Shown here one piece after another: positions 48,947-59,447 of a stretch of DNA of 64,000 bases. A program made the position numbers and the translations under genes. The stretch is taken from positions 1-64,000 of the forward strand of contig NZ_GL379590.1 of the NCBI RefSeq assembly GCF_000143625.1, written 5' to 3'. Source of the DNA: Candidatus Regiella insecticola LSR1. Lineage in GTDB: Bacteria; Pseudomonadota; Gammaproteobacteria; Enterobacterales; Enterobacteriaceae. The notes under the pieces were generated by a model, which was not told the DNA's origin, made no database searches, and worked only from the letters and a program-made list of their open reading frames with translations. Each line of letters opens with the position of its first letter. Within the stretch, counting starts at the first letter, position 1.

Positions 48947-51094
48947 ATGTCTAATTTGCTCGACGGGTTGAACGAAAAACAGCGAGAAGCGGTTGCGACG
49001 CGCTATAAACATTTGTTAGTACTCGCGGGAGCGGGCAGCGGTAAAAGCCGTGTATTGGTGCATCGCATCGCTTGGTTATTATCACAGGAAGATATCTCCC
49101 CTTTTTCTATTATTGCCGTCACTTTCACTAATAAATCGGCGGCAGAGATGCGGCACCGCATTGAAAACCTAGGGAGAGCGCATAACGGAATGTGGGTCGG
49201 TACTTTTCATGGTCTAGCCCACCGTTTATTACGCATTCACCATTTAGCGGCTAATCTGCCACAGGATTTCCAAGTACTCGACAGCGATGATCAACTGCGT
49301 TTCGTCAAACGTATTATAAAATCACTTGATTTAGATGAAAAAAAATGGTCACCACGTCAAGCCATAAGCTATATCAATGGCAAAAAAGATATGATGTTAC
49401 GTCCAGAAAATATTGAAAATTACGGTAACCCGGTGGAAAACATTTGGCTACGTATTTATCAAGCCTACCATGACGCTTGCCATCGAACTGGCTCGGTCGA
49501 TTTTGCCGAATTATTATTGCGTGCTCACGAGTTATGGCTAAATAATCCCTGTATTTTGCAGCATTATCGTCAACGTTTTAGCCATATTTTGGTGGATGAA
49601 TTCCAAGATACTAATAAAATTCAATACGCCTGGATCCACCTATTAGCAGGAGATCAGGCTACTGTGATGATAGTCGGGGATGATGATCAATCCATTTATG
49701 GTTGGCGTGGCGCCCAGGTAGAAAATATTCAACTGTTTTTAAATGATTTCACCGGCGCAGAAACCCTTCGTTTGGAACAAAATTATCGTTCAACACACCA
49801 CATTCTTACCGCTGCTAATAGCTTAATTGCCCATAATACTAAGCGGATGGGAAAAAACCTATGGACAAAAAGGGCAACAGGCGAAGCGATTAGCCTCTAT
49901 TCAGCCATTAATGAATTAGATGAAGCGCGCTTTGTCGTGAGTAAAATCAAAACCTGGCAGAGCCAAGGAGGCTTGTTAAAAGATTGTGCCGTTTTGTATC
50001 GAAGCAATGCGCAATCAAGAGTACTGGAAGATGCGCTATTGCAAGCCAGGGTGCTCTATCGTATTTATGGCGGGCAACGGTTTTTTGAGCGCCAAGAAAT
50101 AAAAGACGCGCTGGCATATCTGCGTTTAATTGCCAACCGTCATGATGATGTTGCATTCGAACGGGTCGTCAACACCCCCCCACGCGGGATTGGTGATCGT
50201 ACTTTAGAAACAATACGCCAGTACGCGCGTGATCAGCAATTAACATTGTGGCAAACCACCCTCATTGTATTACAAAATCAAATACTGTCGAATCGTGCTG
50301 CTGCCTCATTGCAGCGTTTTATTGAACTAGTGGAGGCATTAGCCAACGAAACAGCGGAGATGTCGTTACAAAGTCAAACTGAGCGAGTGATACGTGCTTC
50401 TGGTTTATGGACAATGTATCAAGAAGAAAAAGGTGAAAAAGGTCAGGCAAGAATCGAAAATCTTGAAGAGCTGATCACGGCAACGCAGCAATACCATCAT
50501 GAAGATAAAACTATGTTACCTTTATCCGCATTTCTCTCTTATGCCGCATTAGAGGCAGGAGAAAGACAGCCGGATGGTGATCAAGACGCCGTACAATTGA
50601 TGACGCTTCATTCCGCTAAAGGATTAGAATTTTTGCAAGTGTTTATTGTTGGTATGGAAGAAGGCATGTTCCCTAGCCAAATGGCGTTGAATGAAAACGG
50701 GCGTTTGGAAGAAGAGCGACGGCTGGCTTATGTCGGTGTAACACGTGCGATGCAAAAACTGACATTAAGCTATGCTGAAAGTCGTCGTCTGTACGGTAAA
50801 GAGGTTAACCATCCCCCCTCTCGTTTTATTGGCGAGCTGCCGCTGGAATGTATCGAAGAGGTAAGGTCACGCGCGAGTGTGTCTCGTCCGGTTAACCATC
50901 GTTTTATTGGTACGCCACTGTATAAAAATGACAGTGGTTTTACTGTGGGTCAAGCGGTACGCCATCCTAAATTTGGAAACGGTAAGGTGGTTAATTTAGA
51001 AGGCAGTGGAGAACATAGCCGAGTACAGGTTGCATTTTCAAACGAGGGAACTAAGTGGCTGATTGCCGCTTATGCAAGGCTAGAAAACCAATGA
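48947..51094 (+). CDS. uvrD: DNA helicase II
   Basis: UvrD unwinds DNA in nucleotide-excision and mismatch repair. The 715-residue SF1 helicase (E. coli 720) has Walker A in LVLAGAGSGKSRVLVHRIAW, motif Ia in AVTFTNKSAAEMRHRI, Walker B in LVDEFQDTNKIQYAW, motif III in GDDDQSIYGWRGA, and motifs V/VI in LMTLHSAKGLEF and RRLAYVGVTRAMQKL. The last residues ENQ and the stop TGA come from the start of a PE-A element. The frame is intact. Confidence 0.96.
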   Translation: MSNLLDGLNEKQREAVATRYKHLLVLAGAGSGKSRVLVHRIAWLLSQEDISPFSIIAVTFTNKSAAEMRHRIENLGRAHNGMWVGTFHGLAHRLLRIHHLAANLPQDFQVLDSDDQLRFVKRIIKSLDLDEKKWSPRQAISYINGKKDMMLRPENIENYGNPVENIWLRIYQAYHDACHRTGSVDFAELLLRAHELWLNNPCILQHYRQRFSHILVDEFQDTNKIQYAWIHLLAGDQATVMIVGDDDQSIYGWRGAQVENIQLFLNDFTGAETLRLEQNYRSTHHILTAANSLIAHNTKRMGKNLWTKRATGEAISLYSAINELDEARFVVSKIKTWQSQGGLLKDCAVLYRSNAQSRVLEDALLQARVLYRIYGGQRFFERQEIKDALAYLRLIANRHDDVAFERVVNTPPRGIGDRTLETIRQYARDQQLTLWQTTLIVLQNQILSNRAAASLQRFIELVEALANETAEMSLQSQTERVIRASGLWTMYQEEKGEKGQARIENLEELITATQQYHHEDKTMLPLSAFLSYAALEAGERQPDGDQDAVQLMTLHSAKGLEFLQVFIVGMEEGMFPSQMALNENGRLEEERRLAYVGVTRAMQKLTLSYAESRRLYGKEVNHPPSRFIGELPLECIEEVRSRASVSRPVNHRFIGTPLYKNDSGFTVGQAVRHPKFGNGKVVNLEGSGEHSRVQVAFSNEGTKWLIAAYARLENQ

Positions 51095-51208
51095 ATTTCT
51101 AGTTACGGCAAGGCGACCAGGGTGTGAGACCCGATGAGCGTAGACATACTACGTGATTGGGGCGAACACCGCAGCCAACGCCGCCGTAACTTGAAAGGCG
51201 AAGGCTAG
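51088..51208 (+). repeat. PE-A element overlapping the uvrD stop
   Basis: ACCAATGAATTTCTAGTTAC to AAAGGCGAAGGCTAGA, with mutated outer bases. Its AATGAATTTC end provides the uvrD stop codon. It lies between uvrD and corA. Confidence 0.8.
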
Positions 51209-51240
51209 AAACGCTCTAATTGTCAGGGAGTTGGTAGTAC

Positions 51241-52191
51241 ATGTTAAGTGCATTTAAATTGGACAACAATCGATTATCCCGTTTGGAATTGGAAGCATCG
51301 GATAATTTGACTGGCGCATTGTGGGTCGATTTGGTAGCACCAGAAAAGACAGAACGTGAACGTGTGCAAGTTGAATTAGACCAAAATTTAGTTACTCGAC
51401 TCGAATTGGGTGATATAGAGGCTTCTGCTCGTTTCTTTGAAGATGAAGACGGTTTGCACATTCATTCATTTTTTTACTATAAAGATGCAGAAGACCATGC
51501 TGGTAATGCAACAGTAGCATTCACCATCCGCAATGGTCGTCTCTATACGTTACGTGAACGTGAATTACCGGCTTTTCGCCTTTACCGCATGCGAGCTCGT
51601 ACGCAAATATTAGTCGATGGTAACGCCTATGAGCTGCTGTTAGATTTATTTGAGACTAAAATTGAACAGCTGGCCGATGAAATAGAAAATATTTACACTG
51701 ATTTAGAAAAGTTAAGCAGGGTGATCATGGAAGGTCAACAAGGAGATAAATATGACGCGGCGCTATCCATTTTAGCTGAACAGGAAGATATCGGTTGGAA
51801 AGTACGGCTTTGCTTAATGGATACCCAACGCGCGTTAAATTTTTTACTACGTAAAGCACGTCTGCCTGCAAGCCAGCTTGAGCAAGCGCGCGAAATACAG
51901 CGTGATATTGAGTCTTTGTTGCCACATAACGAATCGCTCTTCCAGAAAGTCAATTTCTTAATGCAAGCCGCGATGGGTTTTATCAATATTGAACAAAACC
52001 GTATTATCAAAATATTTTCGGTAGTTTCAGTGATCTTCCTCCCCCCTACATTAGTGGCATCAAGCTACGGTATGAACTTTCAGTTTATGCCGGAACTGAA
52101 CTGGTCGTTTGGCTATCCTGGTGCCATTACTTTAATGATTGTCGCAGGTCTAGCGCCTTACCTTTATTTTAAACGTAAAAATTGGTTATAA
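51241..52191 (+). CDS. corA: magnesium/cobalt transporter
   Basis: CorA is a pentameric Mg2+ channel of the inner membrane. The 316-residue product (same length as E. coli) has a long cytoplasmic N-terminal domain, two C-terminal membrane helices (about 255-275 and 290-308) and the signature YGMNF between them, preceded by [14 protein letters not shown]. The end is FKRKNWL. It follows uvrD as in E. coli. The frame is intact. Confidence 0.96.
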   Translation: MLSAFKLDNNRLSRLELEASDNLTGALWVDLVAPEKTERERVQVELDQNLVTRLELGDIEASARFFEDEDGLHIHSFFYYKDAEDHAGNATVAFTIRNGRLYTLRERELPAFRLYRMRARTQILVDGNAYELLLDLFETKIEQLADEIENIYTDLEKLSRVIMEGQQGDKYDAALSILAEQEDIGWKVRLCLMDTQRALNFLLRKARLPASQLEQAREIQRDIESLLPHNESLFQKVNFLMQAAMGFINIEQNRIIKIFSVVSVIFLPPTLVASSYGMNFQFMPELNWSFGYPGAITLMIVAGLAPYLYFKRKNWL

Positions 52192-52452
52192 CTGATAGGC
52201 TAGAGCCAAGCATAAGAGATTTAGCATAGGCTCCCAGAGCCTATGCCGAATAAAAATAATAGTAAGAATTAATAAGACAATTAATTGCTGATTTATTAAT
52301 CTCTATATAAAAAAAAATAATAAAAAAAAATAATAAAAAAATAGCTTTTTTATCATGATATTGACCTGCTTTTTTCTAGCACAGCCTCCCGACTTTTCGC
52401 GATATTTCACAAAATAACCCCACAAATAAACTGAAAGCTGACTGGCGATACC
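52192..52452. other. corA-mraZ gap with MITE-2 end and hairpin
   Basis: The end of MITE-2 (AGCATAAGAGATTTAGC) is followed by GCATAGGCTC and GAGCCTATGC, a perfect 10-bp stem at 52224-52246 that may end corA transcription. The rest is A/T homopolymer-rich DNA without a gene. Confidence 0.5.
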
Positions 52453-52482
52453 TTGACAAGGTTTTAAAACCCTCCGTAAACT
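52453..52482 (+). promoter_or_regulatory. promoter of the division/cell-wall cluster (Pmra)
   Basis: TTGACA, 18 bases, then TAAACT. The same boxes are seen in the E. coli mraZ promoter. It lies 185 bp before mraZ, the extra distance being one PE-A element. Confidence 0.75.
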
Positions 52483-52488
52483 CTTTAG

Positions 52489-52512
52489 TGGGGATTTGTG
52501 GGATAAAGTGGT
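52489..52512 (+). promoter_or_regulatory. MraZ operator repeats
   Basis: TGGGG, TGGGA and TGGTA begin at 52489, 52499 and 52509, exactly 10 bases apart, just after the promoter. MraZ is known to bind such spaced TGGGN repeats to repress its own cluster. Confidence 0.75.
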
Positions 52513-52525
52513 AAATAAGATCACA

Positions 52526-52652
52526 TATACCCTTCGCCTTTGCAGTTCCGCTAGGCGGCCAGGGCGTGAGACCCGATGAGCGTAGATAAACTACGTGATT
52601 CGGGCGAGGATCCGCAGCCAACAACGCGGCAGCTTCAAAGGCGAAGGGTATA
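52526..52652 (+). repeat. PE-A element in the mraZ leader
   Basis: 127 bp, TATACCCTTCGCC to GGCGAAGGGTATA. It separates promoter and operator from the mraZ start and will be part of the 5' leader of the whole cluster mRNA. Confidence 0.9.
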
Positions 52653-52667
52653 AAGGGTGGTGCGACT

Positions 52668-53159
52668 ATGTTCCGTGGGGCAACCTTGATTAATCTCGAC
52701 AGTAAAGGACGGCTTGCCGTACCAACCCGGTATCGGGATTTACTTAATGAGGAATCGCAAGGCCAGATGGTCTGTACTATCGACTTACATCAAGCCTGTT
52801 TACTGCTTTATCCACTCACTGAATGGGAAATTATTGAGCATAAATTGTCCCGTTTATCAAGTATCAACCCATTTGAGCGCCGTATTCAGCGTCTATTATT
52901 GGGGCACGCCAGTGAATGCCAAATGGATGGCGCCGGCCGATTATTAATCGCCAGCACATTGCGTCAACATAGCAAACTGACAAAAGAGATCATCTTAGTC
53001 GGTCAGTTCAATAAATTTGAACTTTGGAATGAACAACTTTGGTATCAGCAAGTTAAAAACGATATTGCAGCAGAACAATCCGCACAGGAGCCCCGCTATC
53101 TGAGCGGTTACAAGACTTATCTTTATAGTGTGGTAATAAAGCATGTTAATAAAATGTAA
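52668..53159 (+). CDS. mraZ: transcriptional regulator MraZ, frameshifted C-terminus
   Basis: MraZ binds the TGGGN repeats in front of its own gene. Two AbrB-like halves are complete: [20 protein letters not shown] and [29 protein letters not shown]. Near residue 142 a CCCC run at 53091-53094 seems to have lost one base. The neighbouring frame encodes [10 protein letters not shown] and a stop at 53128, the E. coli end. As it stands the product has a different tail of about 21 residues and ends at 53159, overlapping rsmH. DNA-binding parts are untouched. Confidence 0.92.
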   Translation: MFRGATLINLDSKGRLAVPTRYRDLLNEESQGQMVCTIDLHQACLLLYPLTEWEIIEHKLSRLSSINPFERRIQRLLLGHASECQMDGAGRLLIASTLRQHSKLTKEIILVGQFNKFELWNEQLWYQQVKNDIAAEQSAQEPRYLSGYKTYLYSVVIKHVNKM

Positions 53160-54084
53160 GCATGAAAGCGTATTGCTAGAGCAAGCGGTGCACTGCCTCA
53201 ACCTCCGTGATGACGGCATTTATGTCGACGGTACTTTTGGTCTTGGGGGGCATTCTCGTCTGATTCTTTCTCGACTCGGACAACAAGGGCGTTTGATTGC
53301 TATTGATCGTGATCCACAAGCAGTTGAAGTGGCGAAATCCATTACCGATCCACGTTTTTCTATTATCCATGGACCCTTTTCTGAATTAGCGCGTTATGCC
53401 CAGGAAAGTGATCTTATCGGGCGGATCGATGGTGTGTTGTTCGATTTAGGCGTCTCATCACCGCAATTAGATAATCCACAACGCGGATTTTCTTTTATGC
53501 GCGATGGTCCGCTTGATATGCGTATGGATCCTTCGCGCGGTTTGTCAGCAGCACAATGGTTAATGAAAGCCTCCGCGGATGAAATTGCTTGGGTGTTGAA
53601 AACCTTTGGTGAGGAGCGCTTTGCCAAACGCCTCGCTCGCGCCATCGTTGAACGCAATCAGCAACAGCCCATGCATCGCACTCAAGAATTAGCGGATTTG
53701 ATTGTGAATATCCTGCCGATGCGGGAAAAACATAAACATCCCGCAACCCGTAGTTTTCAAGCTATTCGTATCTATATTAACAGCGAACTGGAAGAAATTA
53801 CGCGAGCATTGGAAGCATCACTGAGTGTCTTAGCGCCAAAAGGGAGAATTTCAGTCATTAGTTTCCATTCGCTCGAAGATCGCATTGTCAAAAATTTTAT
53901 CCGTCAACAGAGTCGTGGGCCACAAATTCCAGTCGGTATGCCACTGACTGAAACACAATTACGCCTGATGGGCGGCGCTAATCTAAAAACGATGGGAAAA
54001 ATGATGCCATCGGCAGAAGAAGTAGCAGAAAATCCTAGAGCGCGTAGCGCGGTACTGCGTTTTGCGGAAAGGATAGCACTATGA
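53143..54084 (+). CDS. rsmH: 16S rRNA m4C1402 methyltransferase
   Basis: RsmH methylates C1402 of 16S rRNA. The 313-residue product has the SAM site [20 protein letters not shown], followed by [46 protein letters not shown] and [16 protein letters not shown]. Start ATG 53143 gives [16 protein letters not shown], aligned with E. coli YKHTTVLLDEAV. It overlaps the frameshifted mraZ end and the ftsL start by 4 bases. Confidence 0.95.
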   Translation: MLIKCKHESVLLEQAVHCLNLRDDGIYVDGTFGLGGHSRLILSRLGQQGRLIAIDRDPQAVEVAKSITDPRFSIIHGPFSELARYAQESDLIGRIDGVLFDLGVSSPQLDNPQRGFSFMRDGPLDMRMDPSRGLSAAQWLMKASADEIAWVLKTFGEERFAKRLARAIVERNQQQPMHRTQELADLIVNILPMREKHKHPATRSFQAIRIYINSELEEITRALEASLSVLAPKGRISVISFHSLEDRIVKNFIRQQSRGPQIPVGMPLTETQLRLMGGANLKTMGKMMPSAEEVAENPRARSAVLRFAERIAL

Positions 54085-54437
54085 TTAGCTATCAAAAATA
54101 CAGTTTAATCCAGCTAATAGGAACAGATTTAGTCCGTAATGCAAAAATACCATTGATATTACTATTTACGGTATTGCTATCTGCAATCTTAGTGGTAACG
54201 ACGACTTACCAGACTCGTTTATTGACGGCAAAGCGTGAACTGCTCATCTTGGAGAGAAATGCGTTAGACATCGAATGGCGTAATTTGATTTTAGAAGAAA
54301 AAGCACTGAGTGCTCATCACCGAATTGCCACTATCGCCCGTAAAAAATTAAAAATGCAATATGTTGCTCCAGAAGAAGAAAAAATTGTTATTGATCAATC
54401 ACTGCTCCATCGATATGGAAATAAATATACCCAATGA
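54081..54437 (+). CDS. ftsL: cell division protein FtsL
   Basis: FtsL forms the FtsQLB complex that activates septal wall synthesis. The 118-residue bitopic protein has a cytoplasmic start, one membrane helix ([20 protein letters not shown], about 24-43) and a periplasmic coiled coil ([28 protein letters not shown]). The final residues KYTQ and the stop come from the PE-A element that follows, replacing the native end. Core features are kept. Confidence 0.9.
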   Translation: MISYQKYSLIQLIGTDLVRNAKIPLILLFTVLLSAILVVTTTYQTRLLTAKRELLILERNALDIEWRNLILEEKALSAHHRIATIARKKLKMQYVAPEEEKIVIDQSLLHRYGNKYTQ

Positions 54438-54546
54438 ATTTCGAATTACGGTAAGGCGGCAATCAAGTGAATCCCAGGAGTGTGGTACATGACTGAAACG
54501 AGTAATCGCTGCCAACGCCGCCGTAACTTGAAAGGCGAAGGGTTGG
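54426..54546 (+). repeat. PE-A element between ftsL and ftsI
   Basis: TATACCCAATGAATTTCG to GGCGAAGGGTTGG, with the GAATCCCAGGAGTGTGG and CATGACTGAAACG centre of the third type. It gives ftsL its last codons and stop. Confidence 0.85.
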
Positions 54547-54584
54547 AAATTATCGCCCCTAACTGACCCAGGTCAAGGAACCTA

Positions 54585-56354
54585 ATGAAAACAGCTAAAA
54601 CAATCAACAAGTTGAAACATCGAAAGCCACAAACCAGCTTTATTAGCTGGCGTTTCGCTTTACTTTGTAGCTGTATTTTATTGGTGATGATCGGATTAAT
54701 GATCCGTACAGCATACCTACAAGTGATCAATCCGGAACAGCTGGTACGTGAAGGCGACATGCGTTCGCTGCGCGTGCAGTCCGTCCCCACTGCCCGCGGC
54801 ATGATCAGCGACAGATCAGGACGTCCATTGGCGGTGAGTGTACCTGTTAATGCCATTTGGATCGATCCTAAAGCATTACTTGACGCAGGGGGATTCACTT
54901 CAGATCCACGTTGGAAAGCACTCTCTGACGCATTAGACATCCCTTTTGATCACTTAGTTAAACGTATTAATGCTAATCCTAAAGGACGTTTTATTTATTT
55001 AGCGCGTCAGGTCAATCCGACTACCAGTGATTATATTCAAAAATTAAAATTACCCGGTATCCATTTGCGAGAAGAATCACGCCGCTATTACCCTGCCGGT
55101 CAAGTGATGGCACATATTATTGGCGTGACGAATATTGATGGCCAAGGCATTGAAGGAATAGAAAAAAGTTTTAACGATTGGCTTACCGGCCGTCCTGGCG
55201 AGCGTACGGTACGTAAAGATCGCTATGGGCGGGTGATAGAAGACATCTCTTCGATTGAAAGCCAGGCAGCCCATAATTTGACCTTGAGTGTGGATGAACG
55301 TTTACAAGGGTTAGTCTATCGTGAACTCAATAATGCAGTGGCCTTTAACAAAGCAGACTCGGGCTCTGCCGTTTTGGTTGATGTAAATACAGGTGAAGTT
55401 TTAGCCATGGCCAATAGCCCTTCTTACAATCCGAATAATTTAACTCATACCACTCAAGCCGCGATGCGTAACCGGGCAATAACGGATAATTTTGAGCCCG
55501 GTTCAACCGTGAAACCAATGGTAGTAATGGCCGCCTTACAGAATGGGGTGGTGGAAGAAGACAGCTTATTAAATACCCTGCCGTATTACATTAATGGCCA
55601 TGAAATTAAAGATGTGGGGCGTTATACCAAGCTATCGATAACAGGGATCTTACAAAAATCGAGCAATGTGGGGGTTTCTCGCATGGCATTAGCGATGCCT
55701 GCGGCATCATTAGTCGATACTTACTCTCTTTTTGGTTTTGGTAAAGCCACCGAATTAGGATTGGTGGGCGAGAGTAGTGGTCTATATCCTAGTAAAAGAA
55801 AACGTTGGTCAGATTTAGAAAAGGCTACTTTTTCTTACGGCTATGGACTGATGGTAACACCACTACAATTAGCCAGAATCTACGCCACCATCGGCAGCAT
55901 GGGGATTTATCGTCCACTGTCGATTATTAAGGTCAATGCCCCGGTGATAGGTAAACGTATTTTCCCTGAAAAATTAGTTCGCAGCGTGGTACATATGATG
56001 GAAAGCGTCGCTTTACCTGGTGGGGGTGGCGTAAAAGCCGCGATTAATGGTTATCGGCTAGCGATTAAAACCGGGACGGCAAAAAAAGTGGGTCCTGACG
56101 GAAAATATATGAAAAAGTACATTGCTTTTACCGCTGGCGTTGCTCCAGCTAGCAATCCTCGTTTCGCGTTGTTGGTGGTGATTGATGATCCACAGGCAGG
56201 AAAATATTACGGCGGGGCGGTTTCTGCTCCGGTATTTGGCGCCATCATGCGAGGGGTATTACGTACCATGAACATTGAGCCTGATGCCCTGCCCACGGTG
56301 AATGAAAGCCAATTGGTCGTGAATAGAAAAGAGGTATTAGGTGGCAGATCGTAA
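54585..56354 (+). CDS. ftsI: peptidoglycan transpeptidase PBP3
   Basis: FtsI cross-links septal peptidoglycan with FtsW. The 589-residue product (E. coli 588) has a membrane anchor at about 25-45. The pedestal domain includes [36 protein letters not shown] and [11 protein letters not shown]. The transpeptidase motifs are GSTVKP (active Ser, about 307), KSSNVG and KTGTAKK. A C-terminal stretch cut off by processing in E. coli is present. It overlaps murE by 14 bases. The frame is intact. Confidence 0.96.
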   Translation: MKTAKTINKLKHRKPQTSFISWRFALLCSCILLVMIGLMIRTAYLQVINPEQLVREGDMRSLRVQSVPTARGMISDRSGRPLAVSVPVNAIWIDPKALLDAGGFTSDPRWKALSDALDIPFDHLVKRINANPKGRFIYLARQVNPTTSDYIQKLKLPGIHLREESRRYYPAGQVMAHIIGVTNIDGQGIEGIEKSFNDWLTGRPGERTVRKDRYGRVIEDISSIESQAAHNLTLSVDERLQGLVYRELNNAVAFNKADSGSAVLVDVNTGEVLAMANSPSYNPNNLTHTTQAAMRNRAITDNFEPGSTVKPMVVMAALQNGVVEEDSLLNTLPYYINGHEIKDVGRYTKLSITGILQKSSNVGVSRMALAMPAASLVDTYSLFGFGKATELGLVGESSGLYPSKRKRWSDLEKATFSYGYGLMVTPLQLARIYATIGSMGIYRPLSIIKVNAPVIGKRIFPEKLVRSVVHMMESVALPGGGGVKAAINGYRLAIKTGTAKKVGPDGKYMKKYIAFTAGVAPASNPRFALLVVIDDPQAGKYYGGAVSAPVFGAIMRGVLRTMNIEPDALPTVNESQLVVNRKEVLGGRS

Positions 56355-57885
56355 CTTACGCGATTTATTGGCTCCTTATTTATTGGATCCTTACAAGCAA
56401 GATGTTCCGTCACTCCCATTGAGTGAAATGGTTTTAGATAGCCGCCTTGTCGCTAAGGGGGATGTATTTATCGCGCTTGTCGGTCACCAAACGGATGGAC
56501 GTCATTATATTTCACAAGCTATCGCGCAAGGCGCTACCGCGGTTATTGCCGAGGCGCAAGGCCAATCAGCCCCTTCTATACCCACACAACAACGCGGCGG
56601 CTTCAAAGGCGAAGGGTATATCACGACAATACAGGGGGTGCCGATAGTCTACCTCAATCATTTAAATCAACATCTGTCTAAACTCGCTGGACAATTTTAT
56701 CATCAGCCCGGGGCGCGATTAAAACTGGTTGGCGTCACGGGTACCAACGGCAAAACCACGCTCACACAATTATTGGCACAATGGAGTCAAGCGTTAGGCA
56801 ATATTAGTGCAGTCATGGGAACCCTCGGTAATGGTTTATTACAACAATCGCTGATAGCAACAGAAAACACCACAGGCTCAGCCATTGATGTTCAAAAAAC
56901 ACTTAACCATTTTGTCATGCAAGGCGCGAATTTTGCGGCGATGGAGGTGTCTTCTCACGGTTTAGTACAACATCGGGTCACGGCATTACCCTTTACTGCT
57001 GCGGTGTTTACCAATTTAAGTCGCGATCATCTCGATTATCATGGCGATATGGCTCGCTATGAGGCGGCAAAATGGCAGTTATTTTCTACTCATCATGCCA
57101 AAGAAAAAATTATTAATGCCGATGATCAGGTCGGTCGTCGTTGGCTACACCAATTACCTCATGCAGTAGCAGTGAGCATGGAAGGGAAGATCCCTGCCGA
57201 TTGGAAAGGTCGTTGGCTGGAAACCAAAAATATCAATTATCACGCCCAGGGTGTCACACTCAGGTTTGATTCAAGCTGGGGTGAGGGGCGTTTGGTGAGC
57301 CGTTTGTTAGGGGCATTTAATGTTAGTAATTTATTAATGGCTTTAGCGACGCTATTAGCATTGGATTACCCATTAAAAAAACTCGTGGCGACGGTATCAC
57401 AGTTGCAGGCCGTTTGTGGGCGAATGGAAGTATTTAATGCGTTAGATAGACCAACAGTGATAGTGGATTATGCACATACTCCCGATGCGTTAGAAAAAGC
57501 ATTAGCCGCCGCGCGTTTACATTGCAAAGGTCAATTATGGTGTGTGTTTGGCTGTGGTGGTGATCGAGACAAAGGCAAACGCGCCCTGATGGGTGGCATT
57601 GCTGAGCAATGGGCGGATCATCTGGTAGTGACCGATGATAACCCTCGCACTGAGGATCCTGGTGCGATTGTCGCGGATATTCTGAGCGGTTTGGTCGAGA
57701 TAAGGCATGCTGTGGTGATACATAATCGAGCTGAGGCTATTAACAGCGTTGTGATGCAAGCAAAAGAGCAGGATGTAGTGGTAGTGGCAGGAAAAGGGCA
57801 TGAAGATTACCAATTAGTGGGGAATCGGCGGCTAACTTTCTCTGACCGCCATATTGTCGCACAACTCTTAGGAGCCATAGCATGA
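56341..57885 (+). CDS. murE: UDP-MurNAc-tripeptide synthetase with in-frame repeat insert
   Basis: MurE adds meso-diaminopimelate to UDP-MurNAc-L-Ala-D-Glu. A GTG start gives [15 protein letters not shown] as in E. coli. ATP loop [48 protein letters not shown] and the DAP-recognition motif DNPRTEDP are all intact. Residues about 79-93 ([15 protein letters not shown]) have no counterpart in the family and are encoded by a 44-bp remnant of a PE-A element in the N-terminal domain. Length is 514 against 495 in E. coli; 14 codons are due to the insert. Confidence 0.95.
   Translation: MADRNLRDLLAPYLLDPYKQDVPSLPLSEMVLDSRLVAKGDVFIALVGHQTDGRHYISQAIAQGATAVIAEAQGQSAPSIPTQQRGGFKGEGYITTIQGVPIVYLNHLNQHLSKLAGQFYHQPGARLKLVGVTGTNGKTTLTQLLAQWSQALGNISAVMGTLGNGLLQQSLIATENTTGSAIDVQKTLNHFVMQGANFAAMEVSSHGLVQHRVTALPFTAAVFTNLSRDHLDYHGDMARYEAAKWQLFSTHHAKEKIINADDQVGRRWLHQLPHAVAVSMEGKIPADWKGRWLETKNINYHAQGVTLRFDSSWGEGRLVSRLLGAFNVSNLLMALATLLALDYPLKKLVATVSQLQAVCGRMEVFNALDRPTVIVDYAHTPDALEKALAAARLHCKGQLWCVFGCGGDRDKGKRALMGGIAEQWADHLVVTDDNPRTEDPGAIVADILSGLVEIRHAVVIHNRAEAINSVVMQAKEQDVVVVAGKGHEDYQLVGNRRLTFSDRHIVAQLLGAIA
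56577..56620 (+). repeat. PE-A deletion derivative inside murE
   Basis: Only 44 bp: TATACCCACA joined directly to CAACAACGCGGCGG and GGCGAAGGGTATA. Both ends are exact and the middle is deleted. Net gain with TA duplication is 42 bases, 14 codons, in frame. Confidence 0.92.
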
Positions 57886-59447
57886 TTCCTCTTTCTTTGC
57901 GGCAATTAGCCCAGGTGCTTAATGCAGAATTGATAGGCATTGAACACGCAAGTGATCACGCCCTGGTAACCCAGGTGGTCATTGATAGTCGAAAGCTAAG
58001 CACAGGTTGTCTCTTTGTTGCTTTAAAAGGAGCACGTTTTGATGGGCATGACTTTGCCGAAGAGGCGATTACCGCCGGCGCTATAGCATTGTTGGTTAAT
58101 AAAATTGCAATGAATAAACAGCAAGTTGATCCCTCTTTATACCCTTCGCCTTTGAAGTTGCCTTTCGGCTGCCAGGGCGACCGACCGATGAGCGTAGACA
58201 ACTACGTGATTCGGCGAGCACCCGCAGCCAACAACGCGACGGCTTCAAAGGCAAAGGGTATATCATTAAAAAGCGTTCCCTTACCGATCCCTCAGCTCGT
58301 GGTGCAAGATACTCGCCTCGCATTGGGACAACTCGCCTCTTGGCTGCGTCAACAAGTATCGGCTCGTGTGGTCGCGGTAACCGGCTCTTCCGGCAAAACC
58401 TCAGTAAAAGAAATGACGGCAGCCATTTTACGTCAATGCAAAACGCCGACGAAAAAAAATAGCCATGTGCTTTATACCTCAGGTAATCAAAATAATGATA
58501 TCGGAGTGCCATTGACGTTATTGCGTTTAACCGCTGAACATGATTTTGTGGTGATTGAACTGGGGGCTAATCATTTGGGGGAGATTGCCTACAGCGCCGG
58601 TTTATCGCGTCCTGAAAGTGTATTAGTGAATAATTTAGCGGCAGCGCATCTGGAAGGGTTTGGCTCTTTGGCTGCAGTGGCTCAGGCAAAAGGTGAAATA
58701 TTTTCTGTCCTCCCGCCACAGGGTTACGCCATTATTAATGCAGACAGTCACGACTGGCCACATTGGCAGGGGATGTTATCTCAGCAACGTGTTTGGCGTT
58801 TTGCATTCAATGCCGGTGACGGCATTGATTTTTTTGCCAGTGATATCAAGGTTGATTCTCAAACAACGCGCTTCATTTTACATTCGCCGTTGGGTTCAGT
58901 GGAAATTTCATTGTCGTTGCTCGGTCGACATAACGTGGCCAATGCATTGGCCGCCGCGGCCTTAGCCATGTCAGTCGGGGCAGATTTGGAGGCAATAGCT
59001 AAAGGATTAGCGCAATCCCATGCAACTCCTGGACGATTATTCCCTATTCTATTAGCAGAGGGAAAATTATTACTCGATGACAGCTATAACGCCAATGTGG
59101 GCTCTATGATAGCAGCAGCACAGCTATTGGCAGAGATGCCAGGTTACCGCGTTATGGCGGTGGGTGACATGGGGGAATTAGGCGAAACCGCAGTAGATTG
59201 TCATCGTCAAGTGGGCTCTGCTGCGAGGCAAGCAGGGATAGATAAAGTGTTGAGTGTAGGGACGCTCAGTCAGCAACTCAGTAGCGCAAGTGGTAATGGT
59301 GAGCATTTTCATGATCAGGTGGTGTTAACAGCGCGTTTAAAACAGTTGTTACAGGCGCACCCGATTATCACCCTATTAATTAAAGGTTCACGCAGTAGCG
59401 GCATGGAAAATGTCGTACAAGCGCTACAGGAGAACGCATCATGTTAG
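57882..59447 (+). CDS. murF: UDP-MurNAc-pentapeptide synthetase with in-frame repeat insert
   Basis: MurF adds D-Ala-D-Ala to the tripeptide precursor. The N-terminal domain ([20 protein letters not shown]) is followed at about residues 86-127 by a PE-A-encoded segment (from [19 protein letters not shown] to ASKAKGI). The native sequence then resumes with [23 protein letters not shown] loop [43 protein letters not shown] and [12 protein letters not shown] are intact. Length 521 against 452; besides the insert a short extra stretch (PTKKNSHV) lies near residue 187. It overlaps murE by 4 bases. Confidence 0.95.
   Translation: MIPLSLRQLAQVLNAELIGIEHASDHALVTQVVIDSRKLSTGCLFVALKGARFDGHDFAEEAITAGAIALLVNKIAMNKQQVDPSLYPSPLKLPFGCQGDRPMSVDNYVIRRAPAANNATASKAKGISLKSVPLPIPQLVVQDTRLALGQLASWLRQQVSARVVAVTGSSGKTSVKEMTAAILRQCKTPTKKNSHVLYTSGNQNNDIGVPLTLLRLTAEHDFVVIELGANHLGEIAYSAGLSRPESVLVNNLAAAHLEGFGSLAAVAQAKGEIFSVLPPQGYAIINADSHDWPHWQGMLSQQRVWRFAFNAGDGIDFFASDIKVDSQTTRFILHSPLGSVEISLSLLGRHNVANALAAAALAMSVGADLEAIAKGLAQSHATPGRLFPILLAEGKLLLDDSYNANVGSMIAAAQLLAEMPGYRVMAVGDMGELGETAVDCHRQVGSAARQAGIDKVLSVGTLSQQLSSASGNGEHFHDQVVLTARLKQLLQAHPIITLLIKGSRSSGMENVVQALQENASC
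58138..58262 (+). repeat. PE-A element inside murF
   Basis: 125 bp, TATACCCTTCGCC to GGCAAAGGGTATA, sense orientation. The frame read is TAC CCT TCG. No stop; net gain 123 bases, 41 codons. Confidence 0.93.

Noticed and set aside
58138-58262. A new functional domain in MurF (and likewise MurD, FtsW, RNase E)
   Set aside because: The insert is the same DNA as the intergenic elements and is read in different frames in different proteins, so it is not a conserved domain.
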